A DNA stretch of 64,000 bases from Allopontixanthobacter sediminis (GCF_009828115.1 NZ_WTYL01000004.1:1-64000), one strand, 5' to 3'; shown: positions 45,010 to 54,136, counted from the stretch's first letter. Notes: generated from the letters alone by a model not told the origin. A program made the numbers and translations.

Positions 45010-46397
45010 TAGAGCCCACGGATCCTCGTCCGGCATCCGGGCCGGAGGAAGGAGGCCGCCCACCCGTGCGAGGCTCGACCATAAAGCGCCCCGCCGGTCG
45101 CCGGGAAGAGTTTCGAGAAATCGTTGGGCGTGACCAGCTGGTGGGGCAGGGGCGTTTCCAGCTCCAACCCGCAGGCGCGCAGCCGGCTCAGCATCTTCGA
45201 CGTGCATTGGTCCTTCTCCTCGGCGGTATACGTATGGGTGTCGCCATTGGCCGGCGCGTTGACGATGATCTGGAAGCGCTGGCTGGTGGCCGCATCGGGC
45301 GTGTTATCAGGGCCGTGGTCGAGCGCGCAGAGGTAGACAGTCGGACCCGCCGGCACGCAGCCCGCGCCGATATCCCTGAACTCGGCGGGGTAGTCACCGG
45401 AGAAGAAGACGTTGTGATGTCCGAGGGGGAAGCCCTGCGCCTTGCCCTTCGCCAGCCAGACCATCGCGGACAGGGAACGGTCTTTTGGCCGGACTGCACT
45501 GGCCGCTTTTTGCGCTTCCCGGCCGAACATTCCGGCGCCGAGGGCGGAGGGGTCCGCGTTGCAAATGACCGATTGCGTGGAAATTTCTTCACCGCTTTCG
45601 AGCCGTACGCCGCTGACCCTTCCGCGCGTCACACGGATTTCGTCCACCTTTGCGCCGTAGCGAAAACGCGCTCCGTTCTTGCGCGCGACCGCTTCCAGCC
45701 CCTTGGCCAGAGCGTTCATCCCTCCGTCGATTTTCCAGACGCCCTGCGACTCGACATGTGCGATCAGCATCAGCGTGGCGGGCGTCTTGAACGGTGATGA
45801 CCCGCAATAGGTCGTGTAGCGACCGAACAATTGCCGCAAACGCGGATCGGTGAAATGTTCGCCGAGGACTTTCCATAAGCTCTCGTAGGGCCGGATCGCC
45901 AGCAACGACCCCATCCGCCACAATCCGATCCTCCACATCAGCCCCGGCGGATAAGTCTTGCTGTCCTGCAAGAAGGGCCGGTCGAGGATGTCAAAGATCT
46001 TCTTCGCTTCCTGAGAGAAGCTGCGAAACCCAGCGGCGGCTTTCGCCCCGGCGAAATCACCGATGGCCTCCACGCTCTTTTCGTGATCGCTGAACAGGTC
46101 GAGATGGCCATGTTCGTCCCATGCATGTCTCGCCAAGGTATCTGCCGGTGAGAGGGTCAGATAATCTCCGGTCGACGCGCCGGCGCTTTCGAAGATTGCA
46201 TCGATCACCGGGCCCATGGTGAACACGGTCGGCCCGGCGTCGATCGGGGACTCGTCTACATCCAGCTGGCGGATTTTGCCGCCCGCGGCGGGTTCTTTTT
46301 CCAGCACGATCACCGGAACACCGCGAGCCGAGAGCAACGCCGCGCTGGCGAGCCCCCCAACGCCTGCCCCGATGATGACTGTCGGTGTTTCCGTCAC
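44838..46397 (-). CDS. crtD: 1-hydroxycarotenoid 3,4-desaturase CrtD
   Basis: 519 residues from a GTG at 46397 preceded by GGGGAGAG. FAD-dependent phytoene-desaturase family: the N-terminal dinucleotide fold VIIGAGVGGLASAALLSARGVPVIVLEKEPAAGGK, GPTVFTMGP, and the C-terminal GLYCAGGATHPGAGVPMAALSGKLASEAV. It introduces the 3,4 double bond into hydroxylated carotenoids made by CrtC. After the last conserved residues (about 44925) a basic, Ser/Arg-rich tail of about 26 residues runs into the crtC coding region in another frame. The GTG is only 75 bases from the divergent crtF start. Confidence 0.93.
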   Translation of the reverse strand: MTETPTVIIGAGVGGLASAALLSARGVPVIVLEKEPAAGGKIRQLDVDESPIDAGPTVFTMGPVIDAIFESAGASTGDYLTLSPADTLARHAWDEHGHLDLFSDHEKSVEAIGDFAGAKAAAGFRSFSQEAKKIFDILDRPFLQDSKTYPPGLMWRIGLWRMGSLLAIRPYESLWKVLGEHFTDPRLRQLFGRYTTYCGSSPFKTPATLMLIAHVESQGVWKIDGGMNALAKGLEAVARKNGARFRYGAKVDEIRVTRGRVSGVRLESGEEISTQSVICNADPSALGAGMFGREAQKAASAVRPKDRSLSAMVWLAKGKAQGFPLGHHNVFFSGDYPAEFRDIGAGCVPAGPTVYLCALDHGPDNTPDAATSQRFQIIVNAPANGDTHTYTAEEKDQCTSKMLSRLRACGLELETPLPHQLVTPNDFSKLFPATGGALYGRASHGWAASFLRPGCRTRIRGLYCAGGATHPGAGVPMAALSGKLASEAVLSDRISTRSSRRRDTAGGMSMRSAMTGPSG

Positions 46398-46459
46398 GCT
46401 CTCCCCGACCCGTCTGCGAGTTTCGATTTGACGAACCTCTACCACACGTCCATTCGCTT

Positions 46460-46477
46460 GGACATATCATTATGTCC
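46460..46477. promoter_or_regulatory. perfect 7-bp palindrome across the crtF start codon
   Basis: GGACATA-TCAT-TATGTCC spans 46460-46477, with the crtF ATG at 46472 in its right arm. It lies in the short crtD-crtF divergent region. Orientation (ACA inward TGT) is opposite to the PpsR/CrtJ consensus, so it is either another operator or an mRNA hairpin hiding the start. Confidence 0.5.
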
Positions 46478-47608
46478 AGACCAGACGATCCTGCCCCCGT
46501 CTCCCTGAATTGGAGAACCCGCTGGGCGCTGCGCCGAAACCGGATTCTCGGCAGCCGCAAATTTCAGGATTGGGCGGCGAGAACGCCTGTTTTTCGCAGT
46601 GTTGCGCGGCGCAAGGCAGCCCGTCAGTTCGATCTTGTTGCAGGCTTTGTCTATACCCAGATTACCTATATTTTCGTCCAATCGGGCCTGATCGGGTTCC
46701 TCGGCAATAGTGCGCGGACGGAGGCGGAAATCGTCCGGTTCCTCGATTTCCCGCAAGACGCCGCGGCCCGCATACTGAAGGCGGGCGCCGCGCTGGGTCT
46801 GGCCGAGTCGCCGCAGCGCGACTTGTGGACCCTGGGTGTGGTTGGTGCCGCGTTGTCCGCCAACGAAGGCGCGATGGCGATGATCCGCCATCACGCGCTG
46901 TTCTACCGCGATTTGTCCGACCCGTTCGCGTTGCTAAAAGATCGCGGCGCGGCGAGAAGCGAGCTTTCGCGTTTCTGGACCTATGCGCCCAAATCAGCCG
47001 AAGACAGCCAGCAGCCCGCACCCTATTCCGAGTTGATGGCTGCGACCCAGCCGATGGTCTGGCAGCAGATTATCGGCCGATACTCGTTCGGCAGCCACCG
47101 CCGTATGCTCGACATCGGGGGAGGGTCAGGGACGTTTGTTGCTGCGGTCGGCGCGCATACACCGGGACTCGACCTTGGCCTGTTCGACCTTCCGGAGGTC
47201 GTGCCGTTGGCGCACAAGCGGTTTGCCGGATCGGAACTGGAAAAGCGGGTAACACTTCACGCCGGCAGCTTTCGCACCGACCCCATCCCGGCGGGCTATG
47301 ACCTCGTCACTCTCATCCGCATCCTCCACGACCACGACGACGACGTGGTCCAAGCGTTGTTGGCCGCACTGTGCGAGTCGCTCCCGGTTGGCGGGAAGGT
47401 CCTGATAGTCGAACCGATGGCCGAGACTCGGGGGGCCGAGGGCATGGGGGACGCCTATTTCGGGCTTTACTTGTGGGCCATGGGGTCAGGTAGGCCGCGC
47501 TCCATCCACAGCTACGTTGAGATGGCGCAATTGGCAGGATTTTCAACGAGTAAGGCGGTCCCAACCCCTCTTCCGATCATCGCAAAGGCACTTGTCCTGA
47601 CGAAGTGA
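46472..47608 (+). CDS. crtF: hydroxyneurosporene/demethylspheroidene O-methyltransferase CrtF
   Basis: 378 residues. An N-terminal helical dimerisation/winged-helix region (FVYTQITYIFVQSGLIGFLGNSARTEAEIVRFL) is followed by a SAM-dependent O-methyltransferase domain with MLDIGGGSGTFVAAVGAH, DLPEVVPLA, and the HD in RILHDHDDD. It methylates the 1-hydroxyl group of acyclic carotenoids. The longer open frame before 46472 overlaps the crtD promoter region. The 3' end of this gene carries the first of two PpsR-type operators for bchC, so crtF transcription probably runs into bchC as in purple-bacterial superoperons. Confidence 0.93.
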   Translation: MSRPDDPAPVSLNWRTRWALRRNRILGSRKFQDWAARTPVFRSVARRKAARQFDLVAGFVYTQITYIFVQSGLIGFLGNSARTEAEIVRFLDFPQDAAARILKAGAALGLAESPQRDLWTLGVVGAALSANEGAMAMIRHHALFYRDLSDPFALLKDRGAARSELSRFWTYAPKSAEDSQQPAPYSELMAATQPMVWQQIIGRYSFGSHRRMLDIGGGSGTFVAAVGAHTPGLDLGLFDLPEVVPLAHKRFAGSELEKRVTLHAGSFRTDPIPAGYDLVTLIRILHDHDDDVVQALLAALCESLPVGGKVLIVEPMAETRGAEGMGDAYFGLYLWAMGSGRPRSIHSYVEMAQLAGFSTSKAVPTPLPIIAKALVLTK

Positions 47609-47610
47609 CA
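47593..47610. promoter_or_regulatory. PpsR/CrtJ-type operator 1 upstream of bchC
   Basis: TGTCCTGACGAAGTGACA is a perfect match to TGTC-N10-GACA. It overlaps the crtF stop codon (47606-47608) and lies seven bases from a second perfect copy. Confidence 0.8.
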
Positions 47611-47617
47611 GAATAAG

Positions 47618-47635
47618 TGTCCAGTTTAGTTGACA
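47618..47635. promoter_or_regulatory. PpsR/CrtJ-type operator 2 overlapping the bchC promoter
   Basis: TGTCCAGTTTAGTTGACA matches TGTC-N10-GACA perfectly. Its 3' half is a consensus -35 hexamer (TTGACA, 47630-47635) with a weak -10 (TAGTTT, 47652-47657). Paired sites about one turn apart at bchC are the classic cooperative CrtJ arrangement in Rhodobacter, repressing under oxygen. Confidence 0.82.
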
Positions 47636-47705
47636 ATGTTTTCTGTTTCGGTAGTTTGACGCTGGATGGAGTCCCTTCTCGAATAGGGACCCAGAGAGGG
47701 CCTGG

Positions 47706-48641
47706 ATGAAAACTGCCGCTATCATTCTTGACGCACCGGGGCGTTTGGCACTGCGGGAAACCGCGCTGAACCCCATGGGCGCCGGGGATGTGCAGGTGGA
47801 CATCCACTGGAGCGGGGTAAGCACCGGGACCGAGAAGCTGTTCTGGACCGGCAAGATGCCGAACTTTCCAGGCATGGGTTATCCCTTGGTGCCGGGCTAC
47901 GAGTCGGTCGGCCGGGTGGTGGATGCCGGGGAGTCCGCCTCCTCGCGGATCGGTGAATGGGTCTTTGTCCCCGGCGCGAATTGCTACCGCGATGCGCGCG
48001 GGCTGTTCGGCGGATCGGCCAGGACCGTGATTCTCCCGTCAGCGCGGGCGCTACCGGTGTCGGAGGAACTCGGGCGCGAGGGCATCCTTTACGCGCTGGC
48101 GGCCACCGCACTTCATGCAATCGCGCATGGCGACGCACCCGAACTGATCGTCGGTCACGGTGTTCTGGGCCGGTTGCTGGCGCGGCTCGCGGTCGCATCC
48201 GGGGCCAAGCCGCCGGTGGTGTGGGACACCAATTCCCGGCGCCAGGCGGGCGCTCAGGGGTACGATGTAATCCATCCGGACGACGATGACCGCCGCGATT
48301 ACCGCAACATCTACGACGTGAGTGGGGATGCGGCGTCCATCGAAAGTTTCATCGGCTGCCTCGCCAAGGGCGGGGAGCTGGTGCTGGCCGGGTTCTATAC
48401 CCAGCCGATCAGCTTTGCCTTTCCCCCTGCGTTCCAGCGCGAAGCCCGTCTGCGGATTGCCGCCGAATGGCAGCCGGATGACCTTACCTCGGTCAACGCC
48501 CTGATCGGCACCGGGGCGCTCGACCTTACCGGGCTGATCACCAACGTCGAGCCCGCATCCAGCGCCGAAACGGCCTACCCCGCCGCCTTTGAAGATAGCG
48601 AGTGCCTCAAAATGGTGCTCGATTGGAGAGAAGCCGCATGA
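47706..48641 (+). CDS. bchC: bacteriochlorophyllide a dehydrogenase BchC
   Basis: 311 residues of the zinc-type alcohol dehydrogenase superfamily (GNSTGTEKLFW-like segment SGVSTGTEKLFWTGKMPNFPGMGYPLVPGYESVG, then a Rossmann part with VGHGVLGRLLARLA). BchC oxidises the 3-hydroxyethyl group to the acetyl group of bacteriochlorophyllide a. ATG 47706 follows AGAGAGGG. The preceding 97 bases hold the two PpsR-type operators. The stop overlaps the bchX start (ATGA), beginning the coupled bchCXYZ set. Confidence 0.95.
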   Translation: MKTAAIILDAPGRLALRETALNPMGAGDVQVDIHWSGVSTGTEKLFWTGKMPNFPGMGYPLVPGYESVGRVVDAGESASSRIGEWVFVPGANCYRDARGLFGGSARTVILPSARALPVSEELGREGILYALAATALHAIAHGDAPELIVGHGVLGRLLARLAVASGAKPPVVWDTNSRRQAGAQGYDVIHPDDDDRRDYRNIYDVSGDAASIESFIGCLAKGGELVLAGFYTQPISFAFPPAFQREARLRIAAEWQPDDLTSVNALIGTGALDLTGLITNVEPASSAETAYPAAFEDSECLKMVLDWREAA

Positions 48642-49621
48642 GCCTCGTTGATGTAGACAAGCTGCGCGAAGAAGCGGATCACGAACCCGATCCGGTCCAC
48701 ACCGGCGAGGTGAAGAGCGAAACGCAGGTCATCGCGATCTACGGCAAGGGTGGTTCGGGCAAGAGCTTCGCGCTGTCCAATCTCAGCTACATGATGGCCC
48801 AGCAGGGCAAGCGGGTCCTGCTGATCGGCTGCGATCCCAAGTCCGACACCACCAGCCTGCTGTTCGGCGGCAAGAGCTGCCCGACCATCATCGAAACGTC
48901 ATCCCAGAAGAAACTGGCGGGCGAGGAAGTGTCGATCGAAGACGTCTGTTTCCAGCGCGACGGGGTGTTCGCGATGGAGCTTGGCGGACCCGAGGTTGGC
49001 CGCGGCTGCGGCGGGCGCGGGATCATTCACGGGTTCGAATTGCTGGAGAAACTTGGCTTCCACGAATGGGGCTTCGATTACGTCCTGCTCGATTTCCTCG
49101 GCGATGTGGTGTGCGGCGGCTTTGGCCTGCCGATCGCGCGCGACATGTGCCAGAAAGTCATCGTCGTCGGATCGAACGATCTGCAGTCGCTGTATGTGGC
49201 CAACAATGTCTGCAAGGCGGTCGAATATTTCCGCAAGATGGGCGGCAATGTCGGCGTGGCGGGCATGATCATCAACAAGGACGACGGCAGCGGCGAGGCG
49301 CAGGCGTTTGCCAAGGCTGTGGATATTCCGGTGCTCACCGCAATCCCGGCCAACGACGATATCCGCAAGAAGTCGGCGAATTACCAGATCATCGGCACGC
49401 CCGACAGCGAATGGGCCAGCCTGTTCGAGGAACTCGCGATCAACGTCGCGGAGGCTCCTCCCAAACAGCCGAAGCCGCTGGACCAGGACGGACTTCTGGG
49501 GCTGTTCTCGCCCGATCAGACCGGCGGCAATATCCAGCTCGTTCCGGCGACCCAGGCCGATATGCGCGGCGGCACCTTCGAACAGAAGCCGTCCCTCGAA
49601 GTGATTTACGACGAGGTATGA
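48638..49621 (+). CDS. bchX: chlorophyllide a reductase iron protein subunit X
   Basis: 327 residues related to nitrogenase iron protein. AIYGKGGSGKSFALSNL is the P-loop, GCDPKSDTTSLLF follows, and the cluster Cys lie in GRGCGGRGI and VVCGGFGLPIARDMC. It passes electrons with ATP hydrolysis to BchYZ for reduction of ring B of chlorophyllide a. The reductase is oxygen-sensitive, which matters in an aerobic phototroph. ATG 48638 overlaps the bchC stop; bchY follows after three bases. Confidence 0.97.
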   Translation: MSLVDVDKLREEADHEPDPVHTGEVKSETQVIAIYGKGGSGKSFALSNLSYMMAQQGKRVLLIGCDPKSDTTSLLFGGKSCPTIIETSSQKKLAGEEVSIEDVCFQRDGVFAMELGGPEVGRGCGGRGIIHGFELLEKLGFHEWGFDYVLLDFLGDVVCGGFGLPIARDMCQKVIVVGSNDLQSLYVANNVCKAVEYFRKMGGNVGVAGMIINKDDGSGEAQAFAKAVDIPVLTAIPANDDIRKKSANYQIIGTPDSEWASLFEELAINVAEAPPKQPKPLDQDGLLGLFSPDQTGGNIQLVPATQADMRGGTFEQKPSLEVIYDEV

Positions 49622-49624
49622 CAG

Positions 49625-51169
49625 ATGACTGACACCTCCGCCCCGACCAGACGCGCGCCAGACCGGATCGAAATCGCTCCGGCAGCACCGGCGGGCGCGG
49701 AAGGCAGCGGGTGCCACGGCGGTGCGGAAACGATGCGCGATGCCGCCAAGCAGGCGGGCAACACTGAAGTGCTCGACCGTTACGAAAAAGACTATCCGGT
49801 CGGCCCGCATGACCAACCGCAAAGCATGTGCCCCGCATTCGGTTCGCTGCGTGTCGGGCTGCGGATGCGGCGGACGGCCACGATCCTGTCGGGCTCGGCG
49901 TGCTGCGTATACGGCCTGACCTTCACCTCGCATTTCTACGGCGCGCGGCGCAGTGTCGGCTACGTTCCGTTCAGTTCCGAAACGCTTGTCACCGGCAAAC
50001 TGTTCGAGGACATCAAGGAAGCCGTCGAACAGATGGCCGATCCCGAGAAATACGACACCATCGTGGTGACCAATCTTTGCGTGCCGACCGCCAGCGGCGT
50101 TCCGCTGCGGCTGCTGCCGAATTCGATCAACGGCGTCCGGGTGATCGGGATCGACGTGCCCGGCTTCGGGGTTCCGACCCATGCCGAGGCCAAGGATGTC
50201 CTGGCCGGCGCAATGCTCAAATTCGCTCGCCAGGAAGCTGAACAGGGCCCCGTGGCCGCACCGCGGGAACGGGCCGACAAACCTTCGGTGACGCTGCTGG
50301 GCGAAATGTTCCCCGCCGACCCCATCGGCATCGGCCAGATGCTCGCGCCGCTCGGGCTTGCTGCCGGACCGGTCGTGCCGACCCGCGAATGGCGCGAACT
50401 CTATGCCGCGCTCGACGGGGCGGTGATCGCGGCGATCCATCCGTTCTACACTGCCAGCGTCCGTGAATTCGAGGCTGCGGGCCGCAAGGTCATCGGCTCC
50501 GCGCCGGTCGGCCGGGATGGAACCGCCGCGTGGCTTCAGGCCATCGGCGAGGCCACCGGCGCCAGCGCAGACCAGATCGCCGCTGCCCAGAACGCCATCC
50601 TGCCTGCAATTACAGGCGCGCTCGCAGCCAAGCCGATCAGGGGCCGGATTACCGTATCAGGCTACGAAGGTTCGGAATTGCTGGTGGCCCGCCTGCTGAT
50701 CGAAAGCGGCGCGGATGTGCCCTATGTTGGCACCGCCTGTCCCAGGACCAAGTGGTCCGACCCCGACCGCGAATGGCTGGAAGCCAAGGGCGTGCGGGTC
50801 AATTTCCGCGCCAGCCTGGAGCAGGATATCGCAGCGGTCGAGGAATTCGGACCCGATCTGTCCATCGGCACCACACCGGTGGTCCAGCACGCCAAGGCCA
50901 AGGGCACCCCGGCGCTGTATTTCACGAACCTCATTTCCGCCCGCCCGCTGATGGGTCCCGCCGGTGCTGGCAGCCTGGCGCAGGTCGTCAACGCCGCGCT
51001 CGCCAACAAGGCGCGCTTTGACCGGATGACGGAATTTTTCGAAGGCGTCGGCGAAGGCTACGCCAGCGGGATCTGGGAGGACACGCCGACCGACCGGCCG
51101 AAGTTCAAGCAGAAATACGCTGCCCAGAACGCGATGGCTGCGAAAGCGGCCGAGGCGGTTGGATCATGA
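49625..51169 (+). CDS. bchY: chlorophyllide a reductase subunit Y
   Basis: 514 residues, homologous to nitrogenase MoFe-type alpha chains. Cluster-binding Cys are visible in [23 protein letters not shown] and [11 protein letters not shown]. With BchZ it forms the catalytic heterotetramer of chlorophyllide a oxidoreductase, reducing C7=C8. The start is preceded by GAGGT within the bchX end, and its stop overlaps the bchZ start. Confidence 0.97.
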   Translation: MTDTSAPTRRAPDRIEIAPAAPAGAEGSGCHGGAETMRDAAKQAGNTEVLDRYEKDYPVGPHDQPQSMCPAFGSLRVGLRMRRTATILSGSACCVYGLTFTSHFYGARRSVGYVPFSSETLVTGKLFEDIKEAVEQMADPEKYDTIVVTNLCVPTASGVPLRLLPNSINGVRVIGIDVPGFGVPTHAEAKDVLAGAMLKFARQEAEQGPVAAPRERADKPSVTLLGEMFPADPIGIGQMLAPLGLAAGPVVPTREWRELYAALDGAVIAAIHPFYTASVREFEAAGRKVIGSAPVGRDGTAAWLQAIGEATGASADQIAAAQNAILPAITGALAAKPIRGRITVSGYEGSELLVARLLIESGADVPYVGTACPRTKWSDPDREWLEAKGVRVNFRASLEQDIAAVEEFGPDLSIGTTPVVQHAKAKGTPALYFTNLISARPLMGPAGAGSLAQVVNAALANKARFDRMTEFFEGVGEGYASGIWEDTPTDRPKFKQKYAAQNAMAAKAAEAVGS

Positions 51170-52611
51170 CGCTGATCATCGACCATGATCGGGCCGGCGG
51201 CTATTGGGGCGCGGTCTATGCGTTCACCGCGATCAAGGGATTGCAGGTGATCATCGATGGTCCAGTCGGGTGTGAAAACCTGCCGGTTACCTCTGTTCTC
51301 CATTACACCGACGGCCTGCCGCCGCACGAATTGCCGATCGTGGTGACCGGGCTGGGCGAGGAAGAGCTTGGCAAGACCGGCACCGAAGGCGCGATGCGCC
51401 GGGCCTGGCAAGCGCTCGATCCCGACCTGCCGGCCGTGGTCGTCACCGGGTCGATTGCCGAGATGATCGGCGGGGGTGTCACCCCCGAAGGGACCAATAT
51501 CAAGCGGTTCCTGCCGCGCACGATCGACGAGGACCAGTGGCAGTCGGAAGATCGCGCCCTCTCCTGGCTGTGGACCGAATTCGGCCCCAAAAAAATGCCC
51601 GCGCCCAAGGTCCTGCAGGACGGCGACAAGCCCAAGGTCAACATCATCGGGCCATCCTATGGCATGTTCAACATGCCGTCCGACCTGGCCGAAATACGCC
51701 GGTTGATCGAAGGCATCGGCGCGGAAGTGAACATGGTCTTCCCGCTCGGCAGCCATCTGGCCGATATCCGCCAGTTGGCGAATGCCTCGGTCAATGTCTG
51801 CATGTACCGCGAATTCGGCCGCAATCTGTGCGAGCTGCTGGAGCGGCCCTATCTGCAGGCGCCGGTCGGGCTGAATTCGACCACATTGTTCCTGCGCCAA
51901 TTGGGAGAAATGACCGGGCTCGATCCGGAACCGTTCATCACCAGGGAAAAGCACACCACGATCAAGCCCCTGTGGGACCTCTGGCGCTCCGTCACGCAGG
52001 ACTTCTTCGGCACGGCCAATTTCGGGATCGTCGCCAACGAGACTTACGCACGAGGCATCCGCAATTTCCTTGAAAACGACATGGGCCTGCCGTGCGCCTT
52101 CGCTTTCAGCCGCAGCGCCGGGGTGAAGCCTGACAACCAGGCGGTGCGCGCAGCGATTTTCGAGCAGCTGCCGATGGTGGTGTTCGGCAGCTATAACGAG
52201 CGGATGTACATGGCGGAGGCCGGTTCTCGGGGAATCTTCATTCCCGCATCGTTCCCCGGTGCAGCCATCCGTCGCCATACCGGCACACCATACATGGGTT
52301 ATTCCGGCGCGACCTACCTGGTGCAGGAAGTGTGCAATGCGCTGTTTGATGCGCTGTTTCACATCCTGCCTCTCTCGACCCAGATGGACGCGGGGGAAGC
52401 GACCCCGGCCCGGGACGATATCCAGCTGTCGTGGGACCAGGACGCGAAGGAAAAGCTCGACGCCATCGTCGAAGCGCAGCCGGTGCTGGTGCGGATTTCC
52501 GCCGCCAAGCGCCTGCGCGACGCTGCCGAGCGCCATGCGCGGCTCGCAGGCGAAAAACATGTGTCTGCCGACCGTTTGGCGGCAGCGCTCCTCAAGGGGG
52601 AAAACGCATGA
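51166..52611 (+). CDS. bchZ: chlorophyllide a reductase subunit Z
   Basis: 481 residues, the second catalytic chain of chlorophyllide a reductase. The cluster Cys context [20 protein letters not shown] is at the N-terminus, and a C-terminal helical region typical of the protochlorophyllide/chlorophyllide reductase family closes it ([15 protein letters not shown]). ATGA overlap with bchY. Its last codons carry a strong ribosome site (AAGGGGGA) that serves a 45-codon ORF rather than pufB directly. Confidence 0.97.
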   Translation: MTLIIDHDRAGGYWGAVYAFTAIKGLQVIIDGPVGCENLPVTSVLHYTDGLPPHELPIVVTGLGEEELGKTGTEGAMRRAWQALDPDLPAVVVTGSIAEMIGGGVTPEGTNIKRFLPRTIDEDQWQSEDRALSWLWTEFGPKKMPAPKVLQDGDKPKVNIIGPSYGMFNMPSDLAEIRRLIEGIGAEVNMVFPLGSHLADIRQLANASVNVCMYREFGRNLCELLERPYLQAPVGLNSTTLFLRQLGEMTGLDPEPFITREKHTTIKPLWDLWRSVTQDFFGTANFGIVANETYARGIRNFLENDMGLPCAFAFSRSAGVKPDNQAVRAAIFEQLPMVVFGSYNERMYMAEAGSRGIFIPASFPGAAIRRHTGTPYMGYSGATYLVQEVCNALFDALFHILPLSTQMDAGEATPARDDIQLSWDQDAKEKLDAIVEAQPVLVRISAAKRLRDAAERHARLAGEKHVSADRLAAALLKGENA

Positions 52612-52745
52612 CGCGCCCCGGAAATTTGCCCGGCTGCGGCCTGGCATCCGCAACCTGGCCGGCCTTTTCGGGCGACCGGGCAATACCCGTGGGAGGCGCC
52701 TCTGGCGGCTTGCAGGGGGCTAAACTGGAGAAGGAATATGAGTGA
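52608..52745 (+). CDS. 45-residue ORF between bchZ and pufB, possible leader peptide
   Basis: The ATG at 52608 overlaps the bchZ stop (ATGA) and has AAGGGGGA seven bases upstream. The frame stops eight bases into pufB. The product ([20 protein letters not shown] and on) is Gly/Ala/Pro-rich and has no membrane span, so it is not PufQ by sequence. Coupled reading through it would deliver ribosomes to pufB. It may be a leader peptide, a vestige, or chance. The same DNA also holds an 8-bp inverted repeat (TTGCCCGG with CCGGGCAA). Confidence 0.4.
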   Translation: MTRPGNLPGCGLASATWPAFSGDRAIPVGGASGGLQGAKLEKEYE

Positions 52746-52968
52746 GCATAACGACCGCTTCGGTCCGGGGGCTTATCTGACCCCGGAAGAAGCCAAGGAG
52801 TTTCACAAGATCTTTGTGAGCAGCTTCATCGCCTTCACCATCATCGCGATTATCGCGCATGTGTTGGTGTGGATGTGGCGTCCGTGGCTTCCTGGCGTAA
52901 ATGGTTACGCGGCTTTGGACGACGGTGTGCGGATGGCTCAGGCCACCCTCATGCCGCTGTTAGGATAG
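52738..52968 (+). CDS. pufB: light-harvesting 1 (core antenna) beta chain
   Basis: 76 residues with one membrane helix (about 27-47) and the bacteriochlorophyll-ligating His41 in [13 protein letters not shown], plus His23. The N-terminus before the helix is the usual soluble beta-type segment; the C-terminal 25 residues ([22 protein letters not shown]) are longer than in Rhodobacter. GGAGAAGG precedes the ATG. First gene of the puf set that builds the LH1 ring around the reaction centre in the inner membrane. Confidence 0.97.
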   Translation: MSEHNDRFGPGAYLTPEEAKEFHKIFVSSFIAFTIIAIIAHVLVWMWRPWLPGVNGYAALDDGVRMAQATLMPLLG

Positions 52969-52978
52969 GAGAACGACC

Positions 52979-53167
52979 ATGTGGAGACTTTGGCTAATAT
53001 TCGACCCACGTCGGACCCTCGTCGCCTTGGCGATCTTCCTGTTCGTCCTGGCGCTGCTGATCCATTTCATCCTGTTGAGCACTGATCGCTTCAACTGGAT
53101 CGAAGGTCCCGGTGCTGCCGGTCCGGCCGCAACGGCCATGATCGAGCAGTCGGAACGACAAACCTGA
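52979..53167 (+). CDS. pufA: light-harvesting 1 (core antenna) alpha chain
   Basis: 62 residues with the typical alpha N-terminus [20 protein letters not shown], one membrane helix and the ligand His29 in [15 protein letters not shown]. It pairs with PufB. Ten bases separate it from pufB, and AGGAG lies in the gap. The C-terminal segment is polar and Ala/Gly-rich. A stable hairpin follows 14 bases after the stop. Confidence 0.97.
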   Translation: MWRLWLIFDPRRTLVALAIFLFVLALLIHFILLSTDRFNWIEGPGAAGPAATAMIEQSERQT

Positions 53168-53180
53168 TCACGCCCCCAGT

Positions 53181-53211
53181 GGAGGTCACGGTGCGAGAGC
53201 ACCGTGCCTCC
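53181..53211 (+). ncRNA. puf intercistronic stem-loop (mRNA stabiliser)
   Basis: GGAGG (53181-53185) and CACGGTGC (53187-53194) pair with GCACCGTG (53199-53206) and CCTCC (53207-53211), with one bulged T and a GAGA tetraloop. In Rhodobacter a hairpin at this place protects the pufBA mRNA from 3' decay, giving excess antenna over reaction centre. A second, smaller hairpin follows at 53255-53271 (CCGCCC/GGGCGG). Confidence 0.8.
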
Positions 53212-53298
53212 CGCAGGGCCTGGCAGGGGTCAGGGTTCGAATTGTTACACAGGTCCGCCCTAGTCGGGCGGCACGGATGAGCGCGCAGGGGAAAAGCC

Positions 53299-54123
53299 AT
53301 GTCGCTGTTAAGCTTCGAGAGAAAATATCGGGTCAGGGGCGGTACCCTGATCGGAGGTGACCTGTTCGATTTCTGGATCGGCCCGTTCTACGTCGGGTTT
53401 TTCGGGGTGGTCACAGCGATCTCCGCGATTCTCGGAACCGCGCTGATCTTTTACGCCGCGTCGCAGGGCCCAACGTGGAACCCGTGGCTCATATCCATCA
53501 ATCCCCCCGACATCAGTTACGGTCTGGGCTTCGCGCCGCTCGCAGAGGGCGGTTTCTGGCAGGTCATCACGATCTGCGCGACGGTGGCCTTCGTTTCGTG
53601 GGCGCTGAGAGAGGTCGAGATCTGCCGCAAGCTGGGCATGGGCTACCATGTGCCCGTCGCGTTCGGCGTGGCGATCCTGGCCTATGTGACGCTGGTGATT
53701 TTCCGTCCGTTCCTGCTCGGGGCGTGGGGATTCGGATTCCCGTATGGCATTTTCAGCCACCTCGATTGGGTATCCAACACCGGGTACCAGTATGTGAATT
53801 TCCATTACAATCCGGCGCACATGATCGCGGTGTCGTTCTTCTTCGTCACCACCTTCGCGCTCGCGCTGCACGGCGCGCTGATCCTGTCCGCGGTCAATCC
53901 GAAGAAGGGCGAGGTCGTCAAGACGCCGGAATACGAAGATACGTTTTTCCGCGATTTCATCGGCTATTCGGTTGGCACGATCGGCATCCACCGCCTCGGC
54001 CTGTTCCTCGCGCTGAGCGCCGGGTTCTGGAGCGCGGTGTGCATCATCATCGCCGGGCCGCTGTACGCCGGCGGCTGGCCGGAATGGTGGGAATGGTGGC
54101 GCAACATTCCGATCTGGTCGTGA
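53299..54123 (+). CDS. pufL: photosynthetic reaction centre L subunit
   Basis: 274 residues with five membrane helices. It starts [34 protein letters not shown], the family opening. The His ligands for bacteriochlorophyll and non-heme iron are in [27 protein letters not shown] and in [14 protein letters not shown]. It binds the special pair and primary quinone partner with PufM. The start follows AGGGGAAA. The pufM gene begins 13 bases after the stop. Confidence 0.98.
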   Translation: MSLLSFERKYRVRGGTLIGGDLFDFWIGPFYVGFFGVVTAISAILGTALIFYAASQGPTWNPWLISINPPDISYGLGFAPLAEGGFWQVITICATVAFVSWALREVEICRKLGMGYHVPVAFGVAILAYVTLVIFRPFLLGAWGFGFPYGIFSHLDWVSNTGYQYVNFHYNPAHMIAVSFFFVTTFALALHGALILSAVNPKKGEVVKTPEYEDTFFRDFIGYSVGTIGIHRLGLFLALSAGFWSAVCIIIAGPLYAGGWPEWWEWWRNIPIWS

Positions 54124-54136
54124 GGGGGTATAGATA

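Noticed and set aside
48899-50440. 513-codon minus-strand frame across bchX/bchY
   Set aside because: Shadow of two certain photosynthesis genes; no ribosome site or recognisable protein.
52608-52745. Calling the ORF before pufB a pufQ gene
   Set aside because: The product lacks the membrane helix of PufQ and shows no residue pattern I can match, so it is listed only as an unknown small ORF.
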